From assembly GCA_030062745.1 (NCBI GenBank), contig CP099844.1:26350596-26414595 (forward strand): a stretch of 64,000 nt of DNA. The letters are read 5' to 3'. Numbering within the stretch: the stretch's first letter is position 1; each line of letters starts with the position of its first letter. Below are positions 44,701 through 56,515 of this stretch, piece by piece. The position numbers and the translations under genes were made by a program. The notes under the pieces were generated by a model that saw only the letters and a list, made by a program, of their open reading frames with translations, was not told where the DNA came from and did no database searches. Source of the DNA: Capitulum mitella. Lineage: Eukaryota > Arthropoda > Thecostraca > Pollicipedomorpha > Pollicipedidae.

Positions 44701-45439
44701 GTAGGACCACCTCCGGGCGAGGGTGTAAAAATGGCCCTGCCGGGCGAGGGTCATGTCTTATTGAATACCGGGGCATATCGACATTCTATGGTCTTCTTTG
44801 TCGTTTGCTCAGTGATCCGCATTAACGTTTTTGTATTATCGACAGTCTGTAAATTACACTATCAAAATTCAAGTCATAGTTAATCTATATCTGGCTGACG
44901 CTTCGGTGATATTTGTACATTCATCAGACTCAGAGTTAAGTTGGATGATTGCTAAAATGGAACATCTGACTTTTTGTGGGGTACGAGCTCGAGCGACAAA
45001 GTAAATGGCGCTTTGATGCAATCTGACTGCAACGAAAAGTGGTATGAGACGGGTGCATTTACGCAATACAATAAGAAAAAGGTGTGCACTCACCAAATGA
45101 AGAATGCATAGAAGTTAAACATGTTGAATATAAGTGAAGTTACGCTTTACTTATGATCAGCGACGGCGGAAAAGGGGGGGGGGGGGCAGGAGGGGCGGCC
45201 GCCTTCCAGCCTGACGACTGGGAGGGCAAAACTATGTTTTTGCCCCCCCCAGAAATTTCGGCCATTGCACCAAGCAAAATCGTAAAAAATCGACCTTACA
45301 CTATTAAAAAAAAAGAAAAAAATCGATGTACGAACCGAAGAAAACGTACTCCGAATACGCAAGAAGGCTTTGTGCTATGAAGAGGCCCGTGCTACGAAGC
45401 TGCTTTGTGCTTTGTGCTATGAAGAGGCCCGTGGTCTGG

Positions 45440-47470
45440 ATGAGCGTTTAGGGGCCCCTGCTAGCTTGTAGGGGAATTCACTGCTTGTTTGAGGAGGGCC
45501 CCCTGTAGACCCATAAAGGACCCCTGCCAGCCTCTGAAGGAACCTCCTTTCGGTCTGGAAAAAGGGCCCTGTCCCTGCCTCCAGCAGTCGATATGGGCCC
45601 TTTACAGACAGATAGAATGCCCTCTACAGACAGGCAGTGGCCTCCCTGGCAAACAGGTGCCCCTAAACGATTATTCAGGAGTCCTTGCTTTCCTGTAAAG
45701 GTTCCCCTGCCGACCAGTAAAAGGCATCCGCCAGGTCGCCAGGAACGTCTTTACAGGTGAGCATGGGCCCGTTGACACTTCAACGAGGTACCTTTACAAA
45801 CCGACAGTAATTTTAACCACATGGGGCCCCACTCATTACGAGGGCCAGACGCAGATCCAAAGGGGGAGCAATTGGGGTGGTCGCCCCTCCCCCTGAGAAC
45901 TGAGAAGGGGCCCCTGTCAAACTTAAAAGGAGGCCCGAAGGGGCTCCGTATGCGCTTCACAGGGTCTCTATAAAAACCTGACGGGCTCTTGATGCAGTCA
46001 GAGAGGCCTCCTGGACGGCTAGATGACCTCTGGGACGCTTTGAGGGTCCCTGAAGTTCCCAAAGGGCCTCTGAGACCACAACAAGGTCACAGAACGGCAG
46101 ACTGGCCCCGAGACCGCCAGATGACTCATAGGGCCCCTGAGACGGCCAGGATGAGGACTGAGTCCCTAGGGAGCCCCTGTGAATGAAAAGCTGAAGGTTC
46201 TTGATGTAGTCAGAGGGCCTCCGGGAGGGTTGAGACCCTGCCACGGTAAGATGGGCCCGAACATAGAAAGAAGGGTCCTTGGAACTCTTCGAGGGCCCCT
46301 GGGACTGCAAGGGGCCCCAACACGGCAAAGAGTCCATGAGACCACTAACATTGCCAGAGAGGCACCTGAGACGGAAAGAACCTTAAATGGTGAGTAGCAC
46401 GGCATAAGGAGACCCTGGCCAGGCAGAGGGGCCCCCTGAACGGGGATTCGTCGGTAACCTACTCAGTCTCGAGAGGAGCCACAAATGGCCTACATTGGCC
46501 TTTTTGAGACCTTGGGGTTCTTGATGCTGTCAGGGGCCCCCGGGAAGGTTAGGTGATTTCTGGGACGGTAAGATGGGCCTGTACGCCGCAGATGACCGCT
46601 GAGACCGCCAAAAAGGTCGCAGTACCCCTGCGAGACAATGACGATAAGAGTGCCTCTGAGACGATATTTGGGCTTTATGGGGGCGCTGGGCGCACAGAAG
46701 GTCCCCGAATGTAATAAGCGGGGTCCTGACACGGGCAAGATCCCCTTAAGATTGCCAGCGAGACCCATGAAGCGTCAACAAAACGTCTAGAATTGTTACG
46801 GCTAGAGGGGCTCTAAAAGACTGCCAGGTATACCTCATGTAACAGAGGAAGACCCCTGATACAGCCATGGGGACCACCGGGGACGCTTAGAGGGTCTATG
46901 ACACTGCACAGGGGCCCTGAAGTTGCCAAAAGGTATTTTGTTACTGCCAGAGGGCTCCTGAGATGGCAAAAATGTTTCCCAGAGACGATAAGAGAGGTAT
47001 CTAGGATCGCAAGGGGTCCACTGAGACTGCTAGAGAGGGTTCTTTGAGACTGCTAACTAGAAGTCTTTAGCAATAGGGGCCACTGAGACGACCAGAGGGG
47101 CCCCTGAAACTACTAGACCCTGAGACGTCCAGACTGCTCGTGAAACAGCCAAAGGACTTAGACGATTGCAAGAGGCGCGTCTGTCACAGCAAAGAGAGGC
47201 TTACACAGGGCCCTTTTTAGTGCCTGAGGGGCTCCTTAGACGGCAAAAACGTCCCAGGGACAACAGGAAGGAATCCGAGATGGTTTAAGCGTCCCTGAAA
47301 CTGCCAGATGAGTTCCTGAGACTGTCCGAGGTGCTCCTGAAACTGCCAAAGGAGCGCTTGAGACGTCCCGCGGGACACGAGTTTGTAAAAGGAACCCGAG
47401 GCCACTAGAGAATCCTGGCACGGCAGACGGCCCGAGACCACCAAAAGTGCCCCTGTAACTGCAAAGGGGA
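45440..47470. repeat. Degenerate GGGCCCCTGAGAC minisatellite
   Basis: About 2 kb of irregular short repeats built on a core like agaggggcccctgagac-gccaga, with variable spacing of roughly 30-40 bp. Core copies are clear near 46130, 46305, 46430 and 47095. It fills most of the family 1 element. Many overlapping open frames result from the low stop-codon content and are not genes. Confidence 0.85.
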
Positions 47471-47483
47471 ACCTAAACTAAGC

Positions 47484-47527
47484 TGAACTAACAAAACTAA
47501 ACTAAACTAAACTAACCTAAACTAAAA
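47484..47527. repeat. (AAACT)n microsatellite
   Basis: Pentanucleotide aaact/actaa repeats with some variants, at the right edge of the minisatellite. Confidence 0.85.
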
Positions 47528-48519
47528 AAATCCAGAATTGGGGGGGGGGAGGACAGACGGACTCCTGGACCAGATACAGACACGACATTTGAAATGAAGA
47601 GAGGGACGGAGCCGCCTAAAATCTCGCCGTTTTTGTCATATTTCGGGCACTGTGTTCGGAAATAAAACGCAGAATTTCGTGAAATAAGATGACGTGTTTC
47701 AATTTTCTGGTTATTTGATATCGCAAAGAGCAGAATTGCATCATTTTCCATATCTGAAAGGCAAAAATGGGGGCCCCGCGCTAACCATTTTCCTCCACCC
47801 CCTCCCCAACTTAGAGAAATCTTAGATCCGCCCTTGGCAAGGGCTCCCATTGGTTTCGAGGGTCCCCTTGATCCGATTTGCCCTCCTCCCTGGGCAGAAT
47901 CCTGGCTACGCCCCTACTCCATTATGTCAGAGATTTGGCGCTGGCATTGTTACATTATGTGTGTGTGGCGGACAGGCAAAGCTGCTTTGGCAAGTGCTTG
48001 AGATAATGATTTCGTTCTTGTATGATAATCCGTAAGAGCTTTGTTTTAAACGTCGAGTTATGTTTTAATGCTGTGGGAGGAAACTGCCCTTCAACCGTTT
48101 ACAAACGTTTTTTATAATAATGTTTAATTCGTGATGTAAACGCAAACATAATAACAAGCAGAAGTTTGCATTATTCGCCGTTACGTAAATGGATGCCCAA
48201 GGGCAAAGACCTGAAAAATGGCAATGGGTAAAGACTTGAAGAAAAAAATCCGCGCATTTTGGAGAACACGAGTGTGCACTAGCGCCAAAACCTGGAAAAA
48301 GCTTCTATTATTTCAAGAAAAATTTGGCGATAGCAAAAAGAGCGAAGTTCAGTTATTTTCTTCGGGATGGGGGAAGAAGGTGACCCAAATGAGGTTGGCT
48401 GTTGATCCGACAGAGCTTGCCCTCCCAGCCGAAAATGCAATCCGCCGTCGCTGCTTATGGTGCAGATGTAAGGCCGAACAATTGCAAGGTTATGCGTGAG
48501 TTGAGTTATCGGTTTAGTT

Positions 48520-48985
48520 TCGTTCTATCACGTTGAATGAGGACTTCGTATATCGACGACCTGTACATGATTTTATGCTGACAATATTCGCGATGAGATC
48601 GTATCTGGCTGCGTGTTGCCTATGCTCCTGGAGCATGTGTTGTGGATCTACGTCTCGCTGATGCACAGTCATGCGTCGCGAGAGGGTGGTAGTGACAGCA
48701 ATGTAGTGTCTAGGATGAAACGAGAAGTCTTCATGTGGTGAGACAAAGGTACACACTATACTGGTTCGCCTGAGCTGGTTGGTGCTGTTCACTTGTTTTC
48801 ATGACATGGTTATTTGTTTTTGACTGCATCTCCGAGACGTAGTTTCACAACAGCGCATCCTCCAGGAGCATAGGCAGCACATTACCAGAAACGACTTCAC
48901 CTATTATCATAAAATAATGTCTAGACCGTCAAAGGCTCATGATATACAAAGCTCTCCTCATCCCACATAACAAACCGAAAATAAG
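48520..48985. repeat. Shortened inverted repeat at the end of unit C
   Basis: Carries the inner arms of the inverted repeat described at 37430-38440: cgacgacctgtacatgatttta near 48560 against the tcataaaataatg...gac region near 48920. The 20-bp hairpin and outer right arm are absent, so the C-D junction differs from the B-C and D-E junctions. Confidence 0.65.
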
Positions 48986-49442
48986 CCGACATAGATTGAC
49001 TATGACAAGAATTTTGATAATTTCATTTACAAACTGCCGATAAATATGGTATTTTGAACGGAAAATATCGAATAAACGATAGAAGGCCATGAAATGTTGA
49101 TTTCCTCCGGCATTCAGTAAGGCATGTGTAATTGAAAACAACTTGCCTAAGTACACAAATATATGTGGTCGCAGTCTGTCGCGTCGAATAGTCGCCTCAG
49201 CGATGATCAAGTCAACAGTCTCGACAAGTCAAATCTGCTATGTGCCGTGACAAATACCATGCCAATCAGTTGCTTCTGTACCTTCCCTTCTGGGGTTCAC
49301 GTCACGACTGGCAGTATTGCACTGTTGTTCCCACGTCTGAACTCAGCCGGATGTCCTGACGGCAGACGGCGGGGTACCGCCGCCTACAGGCGCCTGGACC
49401 TCCACAGCCGACCTCCAGAACCACGCCGTGGATATGTAAAGC

Positions 49443-49448
49443 TTTATT
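49443..49448 (-). terminator. Poly(A) signal AATAAA, likely for PM20D1-D
   Basis: Same kazrin-derived 3' segment, about 650 nt downstream of the PM20D1-D stop codon. Confidence 0.55.
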
Positions 49449-49701
49449 CAGCCACCGACGCAGCGCCGTCTGCGCAATAGAAAGAGTGCGGCGCCGACGT
49501 CCCGGCCGGCCAGCCGCCCGCCGGCCGACCGGTGAGCGGGGCGCGGCCCGAGCGGGCGCCGTCCGCCGGCCGGCGGGGCACGCCGTTTGTACAGACGGCG
49601 AGGAGCGCCGCGGCGCCGCGACCGACGACATCCGGCCGCTCTGCAGGCGGCGCGTCGGCTCGCCGAACACGCCAGCGGCATGACTAGAGCATTTGTAGAG
49701 T

Positions 49702-49760
49702 ATAAACTGGGTGTACTTTTGCGCATTTAGATACTGAGCGCAAAAGTACACCCAATTTAT
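49702..49760. repeat. 23-bp stem hairpin in PM20D1-D 3' region
   Basis: Identical in structure and position to the hairpins at 31682 and 39200. Confidence 0.93.
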
Positions 49761-50094
49761 GATAGTATTTATAGTCAACATTTACCGAACAATGATCGTT
49801 CAGTTATTGCCTTTTAAACAGAGAAATAGGAAACCCTATTCTGAAGATGTAAAAGCGCCGCGAATATCTCATTGTGTAATAAATGCGCCACCCTGGTGCA
49901 AATACTCTTATAGCCTTACAGTCACCTGGTCAGTAATCCTGGTTTTACAGTCACCAATTGCCGTGGGCTGAATGCCTGACATTGCAAATAACACGTCACA
50001 AACCTAACAGAAAGTCCGCAACTCGGCACGTGTTGGTGGTGCTGTGGGCAGCTCGCAGGCCCTGTAGAAGCCTCGCACTCTGAGTAGCACAGGT

Positions 50095-51878
50095 CTACGG
50101 CATTTTGGCAATCACGGACTCGCACTCCAGGTTCTTCATCAGCTTGTAATAGAACCGGATGCAGTTGTGGTAGTTCTCCACAGAGATCCTCTCGTTGTCG
50201 CCGTGGTACATGCTCAGCATATCCGGCTTCATCAGGATCGGGTCGAAGCGGAAGACGTGATCGGTGAGGTCCAGATACCAGCGGCAGTCGGTGTTGGCCA
50301 CCAGCGCCCCTGGAGCCGACATTACACTCTCTCCGTACAGCTGTTGAACTGTCCCAGCCAGCAGGTTAAAAGGGGCGTCTTGCTCACCACACGGCGCAAT
50401 CGGAGACGGTTTGTCGTAACGGAGAACTTTGAGCTCTATGTTTGGATCAGAGATGGCGCGGCGGTCGCATGCGATCACTTTCTCGCTATTTTCCAGCGGT
50501 GAAATACGATGGTTTATGACGGCAGTGCCTTGTGACGGCACCACGTTCTCCTTGTAGCCTCCGTTAATGATAGTGACGGCTGTAGACGTTTGCACGGCTG
50601 CCCAAAGAGTCCGACTCTTCTTAAAGGCCCGCTTTATGAGTGCTCCGAAAAGCCAGATGTTGGTGTATATCAGGCGGAACAGCGGTGTAGCCACGGGACC
50701 GATCACTCGCAGCAGCTCCATCTCTGGCCCGAGGCCAAACAACGGCCGCTGCGGGTTCGGGTGCAGCCGGCTGACGGCGCGGGCCAGGCGGCCGACGGCC
50801 GTCTCGGCCGGCGGTATGCTCGAGTGACCTCCCTGGCCGCGGGCCGTCATCTCCAGCGCCAGGTAGCCCTTCTCGCACACGCCGACCAGTGCCACCGGGT
50901 GGCGCACGCCCGGGAAGAAGCCGTCCATCAGGGCCAGACCCTCGTCCACGATGAACAGAGGCCGCACGCCACGCTGCCGCAGCAGGTCGGCGATCTTTGC
51001 AGCCCCGTTTCTGCCGCTGATCTCCTCGTCGTGACCCAGAGCCACGTAGAGCGGGCGGCGCGGCGCGTCGCCGGACAGCAGCCGTCGCTCCAGGCACTCC
51101 AGGATGGCGTGCGTCGTCTGCTTGACGTCGATGGCGCCGCGGCCGATGATGTAGCCGTCCTCGATGATGCCGGCGAACGGCGGCCAGCGCCAGCGCTCCT
51201 CGACGACGGGCACCACGTCCATGTGTGACAGCAGCAGGTAGGGCGTCAGCTCCGGCTTTGTGCCGGCCACCGTCAGCAGCAGGCTCAGCTCGTTCACCGT
51301 CTCTACCGTCACTGATTCATTGCGGAACACCGTCGGGAAGCCTGACAAAACACGAGTTCATTGACTTTCGCGCCGAGTTTGCAGACAGAACTACCCCAAA
51401 ACAAAACACAGTGGTGAAAAGTGTCAAACGTAAAATTTGTACAAATGACGTTTCAAGAACTTTGAAAAGATGTGAAAATTACGGTACATGTTGCTAAAGA
51501 AAATGTCGATTACCTTCATATTCCAATGCAGTGAACAGAGGTGAGCGCGTGGACAGGCATATGGCCTACTCACTTCATCAGAATTATGCTCCATTGAGGG
51601 AACGACCACTCACTTTTTCTCAGATGCTGATGGTACTTGAGCAGCTCGTCTCTGGGTGGGGGGTCTTCACGTGATATGGAGACGGTCGGGATGGCCAGAC
51701 CATTGGCCAACCGGCGCTCACTGCCCCTCAGCGCGGCCGGCTCCAGGTCGTCGCCGCTGAGGTCAGCCGGAGTGAACATGTACCGGCGGCGGCGACAGGT
51801 TAGCGCCCTGCCCAGCACCAGCGAGACCAGCCCGACCACGGCCGTGAGCACGGCCGTCCCCACCGACACCTGCCACAT
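50095..51878 (-). CDS. PM20D1-like M20 peptidase, copy D
   Basis: Exon 1 at 51614-51878 and exon 2 at 50095-51341, joined across a 272-bp GT-AG intron into 503 residues. All metal-site motifs are conserved. Distinctive changes are Arg in PTVFRNES, Gly in VPSQGTAV and Trp in NTDCRWYL, where B and C have Ser and human PM20D1 has Phe. The last lies beside the conserved NTD motif, so it might affect substrate fit; this is inference. The start ATG, N-terminal hydrophobic segment and RRRR are as in A. Exon 1 matches copy C, while most of exon 2 and the flanks match B. Confidence 0.92.
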
Positions 51879-52220
51879 GGCCGCCAGCCGAGACAGCTGC
51901 AGAACGTGCCGCAAACGGTGTCGCACCTACGGCCACAGTCGCCGACCGTCAGCGAGCTCCACCGGACAGGTTCGTCCCCGCCGCGGCCGCGACTGGCTTC
52001 GGAGTCCACAGCTGCACAGACGCTGCCTTGCCATCCGCAGTCGTCAACACGGCACAAAGCCCACCAATCAGGGCCCTGTTCCGCTGGCGGCCGCCACTGG
52101 CTTCAGAGTCCACAGCTGCACGGACGCTGCCCCACCTACTGCAATCAAACACGCAACTGACCAATCAGCGGAGAACTGGTTGCCGCTCCCGCTCCCGTCG
52201 GCAGAGGCGCAGCCGGGAGC
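51879..52220 (-). promoter_or_regulatory. Promoter of PM20D1-D with two CCAAT modules
   Basis: Both inverted CCAAT boxes are intact (52064-52068 and 52161-52165), as in copy B. Confidence 0.5.
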
Positions 52221-55200
52221 AGTGTGCCCGGGCCCTCCCTTGGACTCGCATATTTTTTTGTGAAGACCATTGCTCATCGTCTTCCCGACAGGCGGTTTTC
52301 GCACGATTTCAGTGGACACTGAGTTCCGGGCCCCGCTCAAGAAAATCCTGACTACGCCCCTCCCAGTTAGTGCTGGCTGAGGCCCGGTGCGATGTGGATG
52401 CGGCCAAAGTTCGGTGCATGCATGCGCGATCGACCGGCCTATGTGCTGCCATTTCCCTCATCCTGTGAGCGATTTGGCTATCACAGGCGCCAAGCCGTCA
52501 CCCTCACTAGAATGCCAGTCACCAGAAAGTCAGCACAGATAAACACAGAGCTGACGGACTGATACGTGTGCAGGACGAAACCGTCGTTTGACCCGGGACT
52601 GCTGCATAGTCTGCATTACATTAGCATAACTCCCCTATTAACTCCCCCACAAGCTAGCAGGGGCTGCAAAACACTCATTCAGACCACAGGCTTCTCTTCA
52701 TAGCACAGGAAGCCTTCTTGTATATTCTATTACGTTTTCCTTAGGTTCGCAAGCCTTTTTTAAGGCTTAAAATATTCTTATTTTGCTTTAATTATCTGTT
52801 TCGAACAGTGTAACACGCCCCGCGGACGCCTCACGCGATCCAAAGAAATGGGGACCGCTCGGCCGTCAGCGGGCCCCGCTTGACGTCCAAGGGGGACCAT
52901 GGCCCCTTTGCTCATGTTATGCATTATGCTTTTGCATAATGTATAACATTAATCCCACACAAAAGATTCGCAGTACTTGTTTGTCTTTAATCATGGGCAT
53001 CGCGTGGTATCCTCCATTGCGAACAGGACACAGCGGCACGTCTGTGGTAGAGCTGCCACATCAGTCTGCATCTCAATGAGTCCCCAAGCTTTTAGAGACT
53101 CTAAAGCTGGCTTCCGGAGTTTCCAACGACGCGGCTAATCGGTAAAAATGCCGTTTTTTTCTTCCGACCATGAATGGATCTGGCAAAAACTAAAAAAACC
53201 TTTCCAGTTTCTAGTTTGCATCTTACAGAAACTCTGGTGATTATGCCTGTCATGAAAAACAAAATCAATGTTTTCCTTCCTCAGTACGGCAATTATTTTC
53301 CACTTGCTCTTCGTGCATGAGTTGTCTCCCACCATAAACCTGCCGTCAACAAAGTGGTATTTAGTTGCTTATGCCCTCAACACGTGCCCACTGTATTGCA
53401 AACTACGGTGAAACTGCAGCTCTGATTGTCGAGACAGACCTTGAAGGTCATGGACAGAGGTACATTAACTCGTATCTAAAAGTGCTATTCAGCTCTGGAG
53501 ATCGCGACTGAATGCCAAAGTTCATGGCCTAAAACGTTCGGTGGTTTACTAAAGGTGTCGAGAACAGAACGGTAGGACATCGTAATATGTCTCGCATGCA
53601 TGCAACTGCAGGTTTGCGCAGTTGATTGACTCTGTGCAGCATTTGAATTGTAGATCTGCCGCCACTGCTGCACCACGCAAAACCAAGGCGACCAAGACAT
53701 TCCTTGAGCAAACACTATGCAAAGAAAGAAGCCTTCTGCTTCGCACGGTGACTACGACAGTATCTCGCTATTCTTTGTAAGGGTGGAAAATAGCGTTCTT
53801 TAACGTGGAATGCACAAAAGGCCAGGCTTGTGTCCGATTCACCTGAAGTGATCGATTCACTGCCAAATTCCCGGAGTAGGGAATTGATCCCAATTTAGAT
53901 TCAGTGCGGTTTTAAGTGAATCAACTCAACTCGGGTCCAGAGTCATATGTGAATCGATGTAGTTTTGATTCAGTTCAGAACCAAATGGACGCCATACATG
54001 GATATCGAAACTTTTAAGAAGTTTTTAGTGGTGGAAGATAGCGCTCTGATTTTTTCCCGTAGCTGAGAACATTTGTACACCTTGAGTAAAGGCTTCAGAA
54101 TTTATCGTTCAATATGCCGTGGCCTGCGACATTTTTGTCAAGGCCATGCCAATCGTGTTTTTAACCACACAACACGAACGAATAATGCATCTGATTTGTG
54201 GGAAATTGGATACTGCACTGCTGTGCTAAACGTTTCTTTTATAAAAGTTGGTGTCAATGGCTTCATTTTAGTGTATGGGAAGAATAAAGTAATCATAAGT
54301 CAAGCTAGGTCAAAGGTTGTCAAAAGGTTGTCAAAGCATATCAAACATTGGTGTCAGACGCCTTTGTAATTTTGTATACGGGATAAATGATATCTACAGT
54401 TGCTAGAATGCTTTATTACGACCCACCACGCCAACATTATTTTGACGAACATCGTTTGGCGTAATTTAAAGCCAATTTATAGATCAAAGGCGCGCTGGGC
54501 CTGAGAAATTCGAAAACTCGAAGATACGAAATTCGATTGCGGCCCTAGCGGTGAACTTCAGAGGTTATCGCGGCCATTGCAATAAAATGCCAGGATAGGC
54601 CATGTGCTCACCTACCTGCGCACGAAATTTGGTGGCTCTAGTTCGAGTGGCTTTCAACGAGGAGCGATTTTCGTAAACCGATATGAGCGTCCCTGGCCGG
54701 CGTTGACATTGGGAACTAAGGTGGTCGCCACCCCAAATAGACGACCCACTCTCAGCCCGAGGAGAACCGGTGTAACAAGTATGGACGCGTATTGTCGCTC
54801 GTTTGACCTGAGACTCGACGAAAGTGTAATCGGACTATGATGCCTCCCATTACAAATTCCAGCTATGTTGACATTTTCGTGACCTGGGAGGTCACCCATC
54901 AACCTAGATCCAAAAACCCATACCTTTTGCGATAGGTAAGCCAACGGGCAACATGCTGGAGCTTAGAGAACCGATTTAATGCTATTTTTTTCATTTGAAA
55001 ACTTTATTGCTAAGAAAGCTTTGATATGTTTTAGTATGGGCGCTTTCAGGTCATTACCGTGACCTGTAAGATCACGTTTTGACCTGAAACCAAAAAAATC
55101 TGATATCGTTGAGTTTCGTACGTGACGAGCAACACACTGGTTTTTTGCCGCGTTGCTCTGTCTCTCTTAGTTCAGAAGTCAGCAGGAGGTGTTGTAGGAC

Positions 55201-55447
55201 CACCTCCGGGCGAGGGTGTAAAAATGGCCCTGCCGGGCGAGGGTCATGTCGTATTGAATACCGGGGCATATCGACATTCCATTTTTTTCTTTGTCGGTTG
55301 TTCAATGATCCGCATAAACGTTTTTGTAACATCGGCAATCTGTAAATTACACTATCAAAATTCAAGTCATAGTTAATCTGCATCTGACTGACGTTTCAGT
55401 GACATTTGTATATTCACCATCCTCAGAGTTAAGCTAGGCGATTTCTA

Positions 55448-56460
55448 AAATGGAACATTTGACTTTTTGTGGGATGCGAGCTCGAGAGACAAAGTAAATG
55501 GCGCTTGGATATAATCTGTCTGCAACGAAAAGTGGTATGAGACGGATGCATTTACGCAATACAATAAAAAAAGGTGTGTACTCACAAAGTGAAGAATGCA
55601 TAGAAATTAAACATGTGGAATATAAGTGAAATTACGCTTCACTTATTATGTAGATGTAAGGTCGAACAACTGCAAGATTATGCGTGAGTTGAGTTACCGG
55701 TTTAGTTTCGTTTTATCACGTTGAATGAGGAGGACTTCGTATATCGACGACCTGTACATGATTTTATGATGACAATATTCGCGATGAGATCGTATCTGGC
55801 TGCGTGTTGCCTATGCTCCTGGAGCATGTGTTGTGGATCTACGTCTCGCTGATGCACAGTCATGCGTCGCGAGAGGGTGGTAGTAGTGACAGCAATGTAG
55901 CGTGCAGGATGAAGCGAGTAGTCTTCATGTGGTGAGACAAGGGTACACACTATATGGTTCGTCTGAGCTGGGTGGTGTCGTTTACTTGTTGTTTTTCATG
56001 ACAAGGTTATTTGTTTTTGACTATGCATCTCCGAGACGTAGTTTCACAACAACGCATGCTCCAGGAGCATAGGCATGACATTACCAGAAACGACTTCACC
56101 TATTATCATAAAATCATGTTCAGGTCGTCGAAGGCTCATGGTACACAAAGCTCTCTTCATCCCACATGACAAACCGAAACTAAACCGCCAGCTCAGCTGA
56201 TGCTGAGCTGGCGGTTTAGTTAGAGCTGTTTGGCTATACATCTACATTATAAGTGGCGCATGCCATATATTCAGCATGTTGTACTTTCATGCATTCTTGA
56301 TTTCTGTGCGCACACACTCTGTTGTAATTGCATTATGTATCTACATCCGTCTCATCTCGCTTTTTCGCTGAAGTCGGATTATATCGAAGTGCCATTGACT
56401 TTATCGCTCGATCTCGTACCCCATAAAAAGTCAAATGTTCCATTTAAGCAATCACCGTGC
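55448..56460. repeat. Long inverted repeat at the end of unit D
   Basis: Same structure as 37430-38440, including the perfect 20-bp stem hairpin at 56178-56221 with loop TGAT. Confidence 0.7.
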
Positions 56461-56515
56461 TTAACCATTAGGACGATGGATGCACACATGTTGCAGAGAC
56501 GTCAGCGAAATACAG

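Larger units (their letters stand above)
45158..48453. mobile_element. hAT-like DNA transposon, family 1 (3296 bp)
   Basis: Terminal inverted repeats CAGCGACGGCGGA (45158-45170) and its exact complement (48441-48453). Target duplications are CTTATGAT (45150-45157) and CTTATGGT (48454-48461), 8 bp with one mismatch. The empty target CTTATTAT is seen in unit B at 37624-37631 and unit D at 55642-55649. No transposase frame is present, so it is non-autonomous. It contains a large GGGGCCCCTGAGAC-type minisatellite and an AAACT microsatellite. Related fragments occur at 5505-5657 and 27803-28277. Confidence 0.9.
38491..48985. repeat. PM20D1 tandem unit C (about 10.5 kb)
   Basis: Same order as unit B. 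It is longer because of the hAT-like element at 45158-48453 and shorter at its right end, where about 300 bp including the 20-bp hairpin and the outer inverted-repeat arm are absent. Its upstream flank (42200-45150) shows more substitutions against B than D does. Confidence 0.85.
48986..56515. repeat. PM20D1 tandem unit D (about 7.5 kb)
   Basis: Collinear with unit B, with only scattered substitutions and short indels over most of its length, including the flank 52260-56500. Local tracts instead match unit C (exon 1) or unit A (intron), so the unit is a mosaic. Confidence 0.85.

Noticed and set aside
45489-47444. Multiple 60-126 codon frames across the GGGGCCCC minisatellite
   Set aside because: Overlapping frames on both strands produced by repetitive GC-rich sequence; none has a domain.
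47484-47527. AAACT/CTAAA repeats as a possible telomeric tract
   Set aside because: Short, imperfect and internal to a transposon. It does not match the TTAGG or TTAGGG repeats typical of animals.
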